Source: an uncultured Blautia sp. (GTDB lineage Bacteria; Bacillota; Clostridia; Lachnospirales; Lachnospiraceae). Taken from it: DNA of 64,000 nucleotides. Both the position numbers and the translations under genes were made by a program. The stretch is taken from contig UQLX01000009.1 of the NCBI GenBank assembly GCA_900541985.1, forward strand, positions 1 through 64,000, read 5' to 3'. Each line of letters opens with the position of its first letter. Position 1 is the first letter of the stretch. The notes under the pieces were generated by a model. That model was not told the origin of the DNA. It was given only the letters and a program-made list of their open reading frames with translations, and searched no databases. Of this stretch, positions 1 to 8,503 are shown piece by piece.

Positions 1-24
1 ACCAGTTCTGTTTTGAGAGCTGGT
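1..24. repeat. Inverted repeat at the left edge, possible terminator cut by the window
   Basis: The arms ACCAGTTCT and AGAGCTGGT are complementary over 9 positions with one G-T wobble around a 6-nt loop. On the minus strand it lies downstream of the HAD gene and the tiny ORF, where a terminator would be expected. The bases that would form the U-run lie outside the window, so this cannot be decided. Confidence 0.3.
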
Positions 25-77
25 TGCAAAAAAGGATGAACTTCACGGATTCAGGTAATATGTAAATTGAGGCTCAT

Positions 78-116
78 TTACAGCAGCAATCCCATGAGGA
101 TTAAAATTGCTGTCAT
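78..116 (-). CDS. Possible 12-residue hydrophobic peptide, MTAILILMGLLL
   Basis: A 13-codon reading frame (ATG to TAA) begins about 36 bases downstream of the HAD stop. A strong ribosome-binding site, GGGAGGAG, sits about 9 nt before the ATG, and the peptide is almost entirely hydrophobic. It could be a membrane micropeptide or a leader peptide for a gene beyond the left edge. I do not recognise it. The only evidence is the good RBS and spacing, and a chance occurrence is possible. Confidence 0.3.
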   Translation of the reverse strand: MTAILILMGLLL

Positions 117-151
117 AAGTTTTCTCTCTCCTCCCTGTCCAAAGCAAAAAA

Positions 152-805
152 TCAGGAAACCTCTTCCAGATATTTTTTTACTTCCAGAAGCGACGGGAGG
201 ATACACTCTGCCAGTTTTTCCATTTCACTTGTGGGTTCTGCAAGATCCGGAACCATAATCGCATGTAATCCGGCACTTTTAAGGGCACGAATCCCGTTAT
301 AGGAATCTTCTATCCCATAGCATTTTTCCGGCTCCGCCTGAAGCCGTTCACATGCCTCCAGATAAATGTCCGGCTCCGGCTTACTTCTTTCTACCATGTC
401 CCCGCACACGATCTCATCAAAATATTCCATAAGCCCACTTTCAGAAAGCTCTTTTTTTACAATTTCTTCCCGGGTTGATGTTGCCAGTCCAACCTTTATG
501 TCTCTATAATGAAGATATTCCAAAAGCTCTATAATTCCTCTTTTTTTAGGAAGCTTTCCTCCTGCTGCCTGTTCATGAAAAAGATCTGCCATTTCTTTTT
601 TGTATACAGCATAAGGAAAATCTTCCCCATAATGCTTCTGAAATATTTGTAATGTTGCTTCACTGTTTGTCCCAAGACACTCCATACAGGTTTTTTCTAT
701 ATCCGGAATCCCATATTTATCCGCCACCTGTTTCCAGGTACGGATTACCAGAGCCTCTGAATCAAAAATCACTCCATCCATATCAAATATCACTGCTTCC
801 AGCAT
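152..805 (-). CDS. HAD-superfamily sugar-phosphate phosphatase / beta-phosphoglucomutase-like protein
   Basis: A 217-residue HAD hydrolase. Motif I is FDMDGVIFD at residues 7-15, with the nucleophile and acid Asp two apart. Motif II lies in GLATST (about 100-105), a conserved Lys in RSKPEPD (about 139-145), and motif III GIEDSYNG at about 163-170. The alpha-helical C1 cap and the length fit the PGMB/YcjU/Gph-like subfamily, whose members dephosphorylate or isomerise small sugar phosphates; the substrate cannot be read from sequence. It starts 10 nt after radA stops, with a GAGAGG RBS, so it is probably the last main gene of the operon that begins near 2680. Confidence 0.85.
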   Translation of the reverse strand: MLEAVIFDMDGVIFDSEALVIRTWKQVADKYGIPDIEKTCMECLGTNSEATLQIFQKHYGEDFPYAVYKKEMADLFHEQAAGGKLPKKRGIIELLEYLHYRDIKVGLATSTREEIVKKELSESGLMEYFDEIVCGDMVERSKPEPDIYLEACERLQAEPEKCYGIEDSYNGIRALKSAGLHAIMVPDLAEPTSEMEKLAECILPSLLEVKKYLEEVS

Positions 806-815
806 TTTACCCCTC

Positions 816-2192
816 TCACGCTTTCATAATGTATTTAATCGCATCCTGAATCCATTCCACATATACAAGGTTCATGCCCTCTGCTTCTTCCATAGATGCC
901 CTGCACACTTTAGGAAGGATCACTGTGGTAAAGCCGAGCTTCTTTGCCTCCGATACTCTCTGCGCAGCCATACTGACCGCACGAACTTCTCCACTTAATC
1001 CTACTTCACCAAAAGCCAGCACAGAATCCGGAATTACTATATCCTTGCAGCTGGATACCACAGCCAGGGCAATTCCAAGATCAATAGCCGGCTCTGTCAT
1101 TTTCATGCCTCCTGCAATATTCACATAGGCATCGCAGGAGGCGAGATGAATCCCGACTTTTTTTTCAAGCACCGCCATAAGCAGGTTCACTCTGTTAAAA
1201 TCCGTTCCCACTGCAGTTCTTCTGGGAATTCCAAAATTACTCTGGCAGACAAGCGCCTGAATTTCCACCAGGATCGGTCTCGTTCCTTCCATGGAACAGG
1301 CCACAATAGATCCGGAGGTTCCATTTGGTTTTCCATTCAGCATAAACTCCGAAGGATTTTTTACTTCCTCCAGACCGGTACTTCGCATTTCAAACACTCC
1401 GATTTCATTAGTGGAGCCAAAGCGATTTTTTACAGCGCGAAGTATACGGTAAGAAGCATGGCGGTCTCCTTCAAAATAAAGAACCGTATCCACCATATGT
1501 TCCAGCACTCTTGGCCCTGCCACATTTCCCTCTTTCGTCACATGACCTACAATAAAAATAGAAATTCCCATTCCCTTTGCGATCTGCATAAGAATATTTG
1601 TGGATTCCCGCACCTGGGATACGCTTCCCGGCGCAGAACTGATTTCCTCATGGAACATCGTCTGAATGGAATCAATCACAACCATATCCGGTTTCTTTTT
1701 TTCAATCACTTCCCGTATGGTTTCCAGATTCGTCTCACAGAAAATCTGCAGATTTTCATTAAATTCTCCAATACGATCTGCGCGGAGACGGATCTGGCGC
1801 AATGATTCCTCTCCTGAAATATATAGAACTGAGTTTCCGGACAATGCCAGATTCCTGCATACCTGTAAGAGAAGAGTGGATTTTCCAATCCCCGGATCTC
1901 CCCCCACAAGAACAAGAGACCCGGGGACGATACCGCCCCCGAGTACTCTGTCAAGTTCTTTAATATCTGTCAGCTTTCTCTCGCTCTCTGACAGCTTGAT
2001 GTCCTTTAGCTTTACCGGTTCCGCTTTCTGACCCGTTACTTTCCGGATTGCTGTCGAAGAAGTTTTTTTTGCGGAAACGGTCTCTTCCACAAAGGTATTC
2101 CAGGCTCTGCAGCCAGGGCACTGTCCCATCCACTTAGAGGATTCGTAGCCACATTCCTGGCAAAAATATACAACCTTTTTATTTTTTAACAT
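816..2192 (-). CDS. radA: DNA repair protein RadA (Sms)
   Basis: RadA is a RecA-related ATPase and DnaB-like helicase that drives branch migration during recombinational repair. The 458 residues show, in order: a C4 zinc finger (Cys11, 14, 25, 28), a Walker A GGDPGIGKST at 97-106, the RadA-specific KNRFG motif near 255, and a C-terminal Lon-protease-like domain that lacks evident protease activity in the family. Length is typical. The start overlaps the stop of the upstream gene by 7 bp, implying translational coupling. In Bacillus radA also lies near clpC, and clpC is the next operon here. Confidence 0.97.
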   Translation of the reverse strand: MLKNKKVVYFCQECGYESSKWMGQCPGCRAWNTFVEETVSAKKTSSTAIRKVTGQKAEPVKLKDIKLSESERKLTDIKELDRVLGGGIVPGSLVLVGGDPGIGKSTLLLQVCRNLALSGNSVLYISGEESLRQIRLRADRIGEFNENLQIFCETNLETIREVIEKKKPDMVVIDSIQTMFHEEISSAPGSVSQVRESTNILMQIAKGMGISIFIVGHVTKEGNVAGPRVLEHMVDTVLYFEGDRHASYRILRAVKNRFGSTNEIGVFEMRSTGLEEVKNPSEFMLNGKPNGTSGSIVACSMEGTRPILVEIQALVCQSNFGIPRRTAVGTDFNRVNLLMAVLEKKVGIHLASCDAYVNIAGGMKMTEPAIDLGIALAVVSSCKDIVIPDSVLAFGEVGLSGEVRAVSMAAQRVSEAKKLGFTTVILPKVCRASMEEAEGMNLVYVEWIQDAIKYIMKA

Positions 2193-2599
2193 TTTGCAAT
2201 CTTCACTTCTACACTGTCTGTGTCACCAAGCTCCACACTGAAGGAAAGCTTTCCGCCCAGATTTGTCTTCATTGTTCCTGCGTCCGCTCCACTGATAGAG
2301 ATTTCATATTCTGTGTCTGCTTCCATCTCTACTGTGATCTGCGCATCCTCTGCTCCCTCTACCTGAAAGCTCATGGTAGAACCGTCCTGGGTAAGGTTAT
2401 AAACCGCTGTTCCCGGTACAGATTCATAAACAAACATTCCATTCCGCTCCAGCTTGGTGATTTCATGAAAAGTTTTTACTTTATATACGTCTCCCTGATG
2501 CTGAAAATCGGATACTTTTGATTTCTGCGCCAGCTGATAATTTCCAAAGCTGATGCTTCCGTTTTCCTCTGTACGAATCAGTTCTTTTACTACTGCCAT
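2186..2599 (-). CDS. Conserved protein of unknown function upstream of radA
   Basis: A 137-residue acidic protein, largely beta-strand by composition, with no signal peptide or membrane segment. The second half (about 55-135) reads like a small beta-sandwich ending in the only Cys. From memory, Lachnospiraceae homologues are sometimes labelled endosialidase-like, but nothing in the sequence supports such an enzyme, so I leave the function open. It has a good RBS (AGGAGG) and overlaps radA by 7 bp. The fixed coupling to radA suggests a housekeeping or DNA-related role by association only. Confidence 0.8.
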   Translation of the reverse strand: MAVVKELIRTEENGSISFGNYQLAQKSKVSDFQHQGDVYKVKTFHEITKLERNGMFVYESVPGTAVYNLTQDGSTMSFQVEGAEDAQITVEMEADTEYEISISGADAGTMKTNLGGKLSFSVELGDTDSVEVKIAKC

Positions 2600-2686
2600 G
2601 ATCTTATGTCCTCCTGAAATTTCTCTGTTGTTTCATTTATCCTGCAGACTGAAAAACACTTTAGGTTTTTTCTTCTGATATGTTTT

Positions 2687-2715
2687 ATTATACCATTTTC
2701 ATATTTTTTTGAACA
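2687..2715 (-). promoter_or_regulatory. Sigma-A-type promoter of the unknown protein-radA-HAD operon
   Basis: On the minus strand TGTTCA is followed after 17 bp by a perfect TATAAT. The predicted transcript starts near 2680, about 80 nt before the start codon at 2599. Confidence 0.55.
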
Positions 2716-2724
2716 GTATCCTTA

Positions 2725-5223
2725 TCAAGATTTAATATCTTTTTTAAATTTTCCAGACTCTTTCTGTTCTTTCAGGACAGGTACAAAACGAAGCTGTTTC
2801 TGGTACAGCTGCACCCTTACTGTATCGCCTCTCTTCACTCTTCCTTCCAGAATCTCACCAGCCAGAACATCCTCCAGTCTGGTCTGGATCTCACGGCGGA
2901 GAGGTCTTGCACCATATTTCATGTCAAATCCGGTTTCTGCAAGAAAATCTTTTACCGGACTGCCGATTCTCAGCCGGATATCCAGTTGTTCCTCACATCT
3001 TTTTTCCAGATTTTTTAAAAGAAGCTCAACGATTTTTCGGATATTCTCTTTATTCAGAGTATGGAACACCATAATCTCATCAATACGGTTCAAAAATTCC
3101 GGTTTAAAAAGACGTCTTACTTCTTCCATTACATTGGATCTCATCCGTTCATAGTCCTGTTTTTCATTGTCTCCTGAAAGAAATCCCAGTTTTTTTGGCT
3201 CAATAATTGACTGAGCGCCTGCATTGGAAGTCATGATTATGATCGTCTGTTTAAAATCCACTTTTCTTCCATGAGCATCTGTAATATGTCCATCATCCAG
3301 GACCTGAAGAAGAATATTAAATACATCCGGATGTGCTTTTTCAATTTCATCAAAAAGAAGCACGCTGTACGGGTTTCTTCGTACTTTTTCGCTGAGCTGT
3401 CCACCTTCCTCATAGCCCACATATCCCGGCGGTGAACCGATCAGCTTCGATACGCTGTGTTTCTCCATATATTCAGACATGTCCACACGTATCATTGCCT
3501 GTTCACTTCCAAACACAGCCTCTGCCAGAGCTTTTGACAACTCTGTTTTTCCCACTCCGGTAGGACCCAGAAAAAGGAATGACCCAATCGGACGGGCAGG
3601 ATCCTTCAAACCGACCCTTCCCCTTTTGACTGCCTGTGCGACTGCCTTTACCGCTTCCTCCTGCCCGATAACACGTTTATGAAGTGTTTTTTCCAAGTGA
3701 GCAAGACGCTTCGATTCGCTTTCTGTCAGGCGCTGCACCGGTACCTTGGTCCAGTCAGAAATCACATCCGCCACAGAGGCTTCTGTTACTCTGTGATTTT
3801 TTCTTCTGTTTTTCCGTTCTTCTTTCTGACGAAGTTTTTCCAGTTCTTTTTCCAGTTTTTTCTGTTGTTCCTGTACTTCTCTGGCCTTTTCCAGATCCGC
3901 TTCCTGAATTGCCTGTTCTTTCTGTTCCAGAAGTACACGGATCTGTTCCTCAGCTTTTTCTGTTTCCGGACAGGACTGAAAAGCTCCCAGCCGCACTTTT
4001 GCGGAAGCTTCATCTATGATGTCAATGGCTTTATCCGGAAGAAAGCGGTCATTGATATAACGCACCGACATATGAACAGCAGCTTCAAGAGCGCTGTCAT
4101 CAATGGATACCCCATGATGATTTTCATAGTATGGCCTCAGACCTTTTAGGATTTCCAGCGCCTCCTGCTCTGAAGGTTCTTCCACTGTTATCGGCTGAAA
4201 TCTTCTTTCCAGAGCGGCATCTTTTTCAATGTACTTTCTGTACTCCTCCAGGGTCGTTGCGCCGATCAGCTGAATTTCTCCTCTTGAAAGAGACGGTTTC
4301 AGGATATTGGAAGCGTCAAGAGCGCCTTCCGCACCTCCCGCACCGATGATCGTATGAAGTTCGTCTATAAAAAGAAGGATTCCCTGATCTTCCCTTACTT
4401 CGCTTACCACATTTTTGATGCGTTCTTCAAATTCTCCTCTGTACTTGCTCCCTGCAACCATGCCGGAAAGATCAAGAACAACCACTCTCTTCTCCTTCAC
4501 AGAATCCGGAACCATTCCGGAAACAATCTTCTGAGCCAGTCCCTCTACAATCGCGGTTTTTCCTACTCCCGGTTCTCCTACCAGGCATGGATTATTTTTT
4601 GTTCTTCTGCTCAGAATCTGAATCAGGCGGGTAATTTCCCTGTCCCGGCCAACCACCGGATCCAGCTTGCCTTCTGATGCCAGCACCGTAAGGTCACGAC
4701 TATACTGATCCAGAAACGGAGTGCCGGAGCCAGTTTGCTTTTTTTGACTTCTGACTGACTGCAGTTCCTCCGTTACAGTCTTCCCTTCGTATCCCATTGC
4801 AGTAAGAACCCCTGCATAAAGCTTCTGAATATTAATGCCCATTGTATACAGAAGCCTTGTGGCAACGGAGTCTGTCTCTTTCAGCATTGCCAGCATGAGA
4901 TGTTCTGTTCCGATTTTTTCTTCTTTTCGGATCTCCGCCTCTCTGCATGCCTGATCCATGATCTTCCTTGCCCGCGGACTGAATTCCGGCTCTCTTTCTT
5001 CTGTGAGAACCTCTGCCGGTGCGATCAGACTGCCAATCAGCTCCATAAGACGCTCCGGCTCCACACCGAACTCTTCCAGGATCCTTCCTGCTGTTCCTTC
5101 CTGTTCTTCCAAAAGTCCCACCAGAATATGTTCGGTACCAATATACGTATGCTTACAGGACTGTGCTGTGCTCTTTGCAGATTTCAGAGCATTTTCAGCC
5201 TGTCTGGTAAACTTTTTCTGCAT
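2725..5223 (-). CDS. clpC: ATP-dependent Clp protease ATP-binding subunit ClpC
   Basis: ClpC is an AAA+ unfoldase that feeds substrates to ClpP. The 832 residues contain the double Clp-N repeat (1-145), first AAA module with Walker A GEPGVGKT at 216-223, a middle coiled-coil (about 410-475, very rich in Glu/Lys/Gln), and second AAA module with GPTGVGKT at 553-560. An LGF tripeptide near 675 sits where ClpP-binding loops carry (V/I/L)G(F/L). The coiled-coil is the place where the adaptor McsB or MecA acts in Bacillus. No ctsR, mcsA or mcsB is adjacent; instead a GntR-type regulator lies 35 nt upstream. Confidence 0.96.
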   Translation of the reverse strand: MQKKFTRQAENALKSAKSTAQSCKHTYIGTEHILVGLLEEQEGTAGRILEEFGVEPERLMELIGSLIAPAEVLTEEREPEFSPRARKIMDQACREAEIRKEEKIGTEHLMLAMLKETDSVATRLLYTMGINIQKLYAGVLTAMGYEGKTVTEELQSVRSQKKQTGSGTPFLDQYSRDLTVLASEGKLDPVVGRDREITRLIQILSRRTKNNPCLVGEPGVGKTAIVEGLAQKIVSGMVPDSVKEKRVVVLDLSGMVAGSKYRGEFEERIKNVVSEVREDQGILLFIDELHTIIGAGGAEGALDASNILKPSLSRGEIQLIGATTLEEYRKYIEKDAALERRFQPITVEEPSEQEALEILKGLRPYYENHHGVSIDDSALEAAVHMSVRYINDRFLPDKAIDIIDEASAKVRLGAFQSCPETEKAEEQIRVLLEQKEQAIQEADLEKAREVQEQQKKLEKELEKLRQKEERKNRRKNHRVTEASVADVISDWTKVPVQRLTESESKRLAHLEKTLHKRVIGQEEAVKAVAQAVKRGRVGLKDPARPIGSFLFLGPTGVGKTELSKALAEAVFGSEQAMIRVDMSEYMEKHSVSKLIGSPPGYVGYEEGGQLSEKVRRNPYSVLLFDEIEKAHPDVFNILLQVLDDGHITDAHGRKVDFKQTIIIMTSNAGAQSIIEPKKLGFLSGDNEKQDYERMRSNVMEEVRRLFKPEFLNRIDEIMVFHTLNKENIRKIVELLLKNLEKRCEEQLDIRLRIGSPVKDFLAETGFDMKYGARPLRREIQTRLEDVLAGEILEGRVKRGDTVRVQLYQKQLRFVPVLKEQKESGKFKKDIKS

Positions 5224-5258
5224 ATGCTCCTCCTGTTTTCCAAAAAATTTCCTGTTTT

Positions 5259-5630
5259 TTACAGGTCATATTCATCAAAAATCTCATTGATCAGCTCATG
5301 TACTTCAGATCTGGAAACCTTTTTACAGCAGCCCTTTGCCAAAGCTACTATAAGATTTTCTTTCATTTCTTCCAGAGCCTTTATCTTATCCACGTCAATG
5401 GCAACAATAGCGCCTCTCCTTCTGTCAATAGAAACAAAGCCTTCCTGCTTCAGAAGTGTATATGCCTTGTTTACCGTATGCATATTAATGCCTATGGTAT
5501 CTGCCATCTGTCTTACGGAAGGAAGAGTATCTCCTTCCTGCAGCCTTGACGTAGCGATTCCAAGGATGATCTGGTTCATTAATTGAACATAAATGGCCTC
5601 ATCACTGTTAAAATCAATTTCTATGACCAT
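5259..5630 (-). CDS. GntR-family transcriptional regulator, YtrA subfamily
   Basis: A 123-residue protein with an N-terminal winged helix-turn-helix (residues 10-75, with YVQLMNQI and LPSVRQMADTIGINMHTVNKAY) and only a short C-terminal tail. This is the compact YtrA architecture, usually an autorepressor of a linked transporter operon. Here the linked gene is clpC, 35 nt downstream. I chose the ATG at 5630 because AGGAGG lies 7 nt before it; an in-frame start 10 codons upstream has no RBS. It may regulate clpC in place of CtsR, which is inference from position. Confidence 0.88.
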   Translation of the reverse strand: MVIEIDFNSDEAIYVQLMNQIILGIATSRLQEGDTLPSVRQMADTIGINMHTVNKAYTLLKQEGFVSIDRRRGAIVAIDVDKIKALEEMKENLIVALAKGCCKKVSRSEVHELINEIFDEYDL

Positions 5631-5649
5631 ATTCAAGCCTCCTCTTATC

Positions 5650-5689
5650 GTGTTACACATATACTAGCACATCTCTCATATTTTGAAAA
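5650..5689 (-). promoter_or_regulatory. Promoter of the GntR-clpC operon with a small dyad
   Basis: On the minus strand TTTTCA (5684-5689) and TAGTAT (5661-5666) are 17 bp apart. A perfect short dyad GTGTtACAC (5650-5658) sits at about the transcription start, a plausible operator for the YtrA-type regulator. The -35 box is weak. Confidence 0.4.
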
Positions 5690-5707
5690 CAGTAAATTTT
5701 TCACATG

Positions 5708-5751
5708 AAAAAAGACAGTATTCCAGAGTAACACAGGAATACTGTCTTTTT
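5708..5751. terminator. Bidirectional intrinsic terminator
   Basis: Perfect 11-bp arms GACAGTATTCC (5714-5724) and GGAATACTGTC (5736-5746) flank an 11-nt loop. There is a 6-base U-run on the minus-strand side and 5 on the plus side. It ends the pur operon after the SseB-like gene. Confidence 0.85.
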
Positions 5752-5760
5752 CTTTGAAAA

Positions 5761-6525
5761 TCAGCCGATGATCTTCTTTAACTGTTCTTTATTAAGAAGC
5801 AGATTAAATCCCAGAGGATTTATCACCATAGCTTCTGCCTGAGGTATCATAATCTCCGGAAGTTTGGCAAAAGGAAGTTTGGCAATCCTCATTTTTTTTC
5901 CTTTTGCAAATTTTTCATATTCCATTACATCTGAAAAAACAGGCTGAAGAATTTTTCCCTCTTTGTTTTTCAGATATGGGATGTTTACTTTTGCAGGATC
6001 CTCTTCACTTGGTGCCATGGCAACCAGAAATTCTGCTTTTCTGAGGTTTGCGATCAGTTCCTCCTCCAATTCACGGAGATTTCCATGTTCCTCCTTGGCT
6101 ACCGGACGACGCAGTTCCTGCATAAAATAAATGCCGGAAAGCTGCAGTGTGGAGTTGATAAGTGGTCTCTTTTCCGGCTCCAGCTTACTGAGATCCGGCT
6201 GACGCACGATACTGGTGAGTTCCACTTCTGTTTCTTCTGTTCCATTGTTCCATACCAGTGAGTTTACGCCGACTGAAAAGAGAAGTCCGTACATTTTCGG
6301 AAAATCCTTTTTCTCATATTTCATGCCCATAAGAAGGATTTTATCATCCAGTTTCTTTTTTCCAAATGCTTTCAGCGTTTCTTCCTCAGCAAAAAACCAT
6401 GCCTGGTCATTATAAGTCTCTTCTGCGCAGGTCACATAAGGAAGCTTTGTCGCCTGAGAATACGCCACAAAAATGGTTTCTCTTGCCTGAATTTCCTTCA
6501 CTGCGTCTACTACACTCATTCCCAT
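5761..6525 (-). CDS. SseB-family protein
   Basis: A 254-residue cytoplasmic protein resembling the N- and C-terminal SseB domains (enhanced serine sensitivity family), whose biochemical role is unknown. The first half has the SseB-N-like pattern TIFVAYSQATKLPYV and AWFFAEEETLKAF; the C-terminal part (about 135-250) resembles the SseB C-terminal fold. I chose the ATG at 6525, which has AAAGGA 8 nt upstream, over the ATG 6 codons earlier, which has a poorly spaced AGGCGG. It is the last gene before the terminator at 5708 and follows purD by about 60 bp. Confidence 0.75.
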   Translation of the reverse strand: MGMSVVDAVKEIQARETIFVAYSQATKLPYVTCAEETYNDQAWFFAEEETLKAFGKKKLDDKILLMGMKYEKKDFPKMYGLLFSVGVNSLVWNNGTEETEVELTSIVRQPDLSKLEPEKRPLINSTLQLSGIYFMQELRRPVAKEEHGNLRELEEELIANLRKAEFLVAMAPSEEDPAKVNIPYLKNKEGKILQPVFSDVMEYEKFAKGKKMRIAKLPFAKLPEIMIPQAEAMVINPLGFNLLLNKEQLKKIIG

Positions 6526-6588
6526 TTTTATAATCCTTTCCATATTCCGCCTGTATTTCAGGCAGACGGAACTCCTTTTCTTTCTTAT

Positions 6589-7863
6589 TTATGCCTCATC
6601 GATTGCTTTTCCGATATCATGGCGCATATATTTTGTAGCAAAGCTGATCCAGTCAGTCGCTTCATATGCATTCTTTCTTGCCTCTTTGAGGTCGCTGCCC
6701 TTGGCAGTGATCCCTACCACACGGCCGCCGTTTGTAACAATCTGTCCATCCTGGAACTTTGTTCCTGCATGGAAACAGTAATATCCTTCTTTTCCTTTGA
6801 AGTTCTCAAATCCGGACATCGGAATTCCCTTTTCGTATTTTACAGGATATCCTTCACTTGCCAGAACTACGCACACGGCTGCATTATCCTCAAATTCCAG
6901 TTCCACCTGATCCAGTGTACCATTGACACAGGCTTCCATCACATCGAGAATATCTGTTTTCATTCTCGGAAGCACCACCTGCGCCTCCGGGTCACCGAAA
7001 CGGGCATTATATTCCAGAACCTTCGGTCCGTCTGCAGTAAGCATCAGACCAAAGAAAATGATTCCAACAAAAGGACGGCCTTCAGATGCCATGGCGTCTA
7101 CCGTAGGCTGGTAGATGTATTTCCTGCAGAAATCATCTACTTCTTTTGTATAAAAAGGACTTGGAGAAAAGGTACCCATTCCACCAGTATTCAGTCCTTT
7201 ATCGCCATCCATGGCGCGTTTATGATCCTGTGCGGAGGTCATGGTACGGATTGTTTTTCCATCCACAAAGGAAAGAACCGAAACCTCACGGCCCGTCATA
7301 AACTCTTCAATAACCATGGTATTTCCCGCACTTCCGAACTTTTTGTCCTCCATGATCTCTTTGACACCGGCCTCCGCCTCTGCAAGATCCTTACAGATCA
7401 GAACCCCTTTTCCCAGCGCCAGTCCGTCTGCTTTCAGGACAATCGGAAATTTTGCCTGTGTACGAAGATATTCCAGAGCTTTTTCCGCATCATCAAAATT
7501 CTCATAACCGGCAGTCGGAATCTGGTACTTTTTCATCAGGTCCTTGGAAAACGCCTTAGAGCCCTCAAGAATTGCCGCATTTTTGCGAGGACCAAACACC
7601 TTCAGTCCTCTGTTTTCAAATACATCCACAACGCCGCCTACCAGGGGATCGTCCATGCCGATGATGGTAAGATCGATCGCTTTTTCTTCGGCAAAATCTG
7701 CCAGCTTCTCAAATTCCATAGCTCCAATAGGAACACATTCTGCAAATTCAGAAATTCCGGCATTTCCCGGTGCACAGTAGATTTTATCTGCCTTCGGGCT
7801 TTTTGCCACGCTCCACGCAATGGCATGTTCTCTTCCGCCGCTTCCAACAATCAATATATTCAT
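6589..7863 (-). CDS. purD: Phosphoribosylamine-glycine ligase (GAR synthetase)
   Basis: PurD joins glycine to phosphoribosylamine with ATP, the second step of IMP synthesis. The 424 residues start with the GARS N-domain motif VGSGGREHA, followed by an ATP-grasp domain (KADGLALGKGV, then EYNARFGDPEAQ near 285) and the GARS C-domain. The ATG at 7863 has AAGGAGG directly upstream; a longer in-frame extension into the upstream gene has no RBS. It lies 13 nt after purN in a purE-M-N-D operon. Confidence 0.97.
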   Translation of the reverse strand: MNILIVGSGGREHAIAWSVAKSPKADKIYCAPGNAGISEFAECVPIGAMEFEKLADFAEEKAIDLTIIGMDDPLVGGVVDVFENRGLKVFGPRKNAAILEGSKAFSKDLMKKYQIPTAGYENFDDAEKALEYLRTQAKFPIVLKADGLALGKGVLICKDLAEAEAGVKEIMEDKKFGSAGNTMVIEEFMTGREVSVLSFVDGKTIRTMTSAQDHKRAMDGDKGLNTGGMGTFSPSPFYTKEVDDFCRKYIYQPTVDAMASEGRPFVGIIFFGLMLTADGPKVLEYNARFGDPEAQVVLPRMKTDILDVMEACVNGTLDQVELEFEDNAAVCVVLASEGYPVKYEKGIPMSGFENFKGKEGYYCFHAGTKFQDGQIVTNGGRVVGITAKGSDLKEARKNAYEATDWISFATKYMRHDIGKAIDEA

Positions 7864-7876
7864 AGGTGTTTCCTCC

Positions 7877-8503
7877 TTATCTGCTGATCCGTACCTTTCC
7901 ATCTTCTACCATAACCTTTCCGTTGGCGATCAGATTGATCGCTTCCGGAAGGATCTGCCATTCTGCCCGCTCCATTACCCGGCGCTGAAGGATTTCCGGA
8001 GTATCTTCTTCCTGCACTTCAACTGCTTTTTGAAGGATGATCGGGCCGGTATCTGTTCCCGTATCTACAAAATGCACCGTAGCGCCAGTCACCTTTACCC
8101 CTCTGGACAGAACGCCTTCATGAACCCGCAGCCCGTAAAACCCGGTTCCGCAGAACGAAGGAATCAGAGATGGATGGATATTTATGATCCTGTTTGGATA
8201 TGCCTCTACGATCATCGGAGGAACTGCCACCAGGAATCCCGCCAGAACCACCAGATCGATCTGATGGTTCTGAAGTTCAGCAAGAAGCGCCTTATGAAAC
8301 GCTTCCCGATCCTCATATGCTTTTGGAGAAATGCATACTGCCGGAACCCCATGCTTCTCCGCTCTCTCAAGAGCATAGGCTCCTGAATTATTGCTGATCA
8401 CAAGACCTACACTGGCATTTGTGATTTTGCCGCTTTCCACTGCATCCAGAATGGCCTGAAGATTCGTTCCGCCTCCGGATACAAGAACACCCAGTTTCAG
8501 CAT
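7877..8503 (-). CDS. purN: Phosphoribosylglycinamide formyltransferase
   Basis: PurN transfers a formyl group from 10-formyl-THF to GAR. The 208 residues carry VLVSGGGTNLQA at 6-17, the catalytic Asn-His pair in RIINIHPSLIPSF (about 105-117) and the HFVDTGTDTGPII region with the catalytic Asp near 143. Its start overlaps the purM stop by 7 bp, implying translational coupling. Confidence 0.97.
   Translation of the reverse strand: MLKLGVLVSGGGTNLQAILDAVESGKITNASVGLVISNNSGAYALERAEKHGVPAVCISPKAYEDREAFHKALLAELQNHQIDLVVLAGFLVAVPPMIVEAYPNRIINIHPSLIPSFCGTGFYGLRVHEGVLSRGVKVTGATVHFVDTGTDTGPIILQKAVEVQEEDTPEILQRRVMERAEWQILPEAINLIANGKVMVEDGKVRISR

Noticed and set aside
6619..7887. Plus-strand open frame of 422 codons inside purD
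   Set aside because: Antisense shadow of PurD. Low-complexity translation rich in Cys, His, Phe and Arg, with no homology that I recognise.
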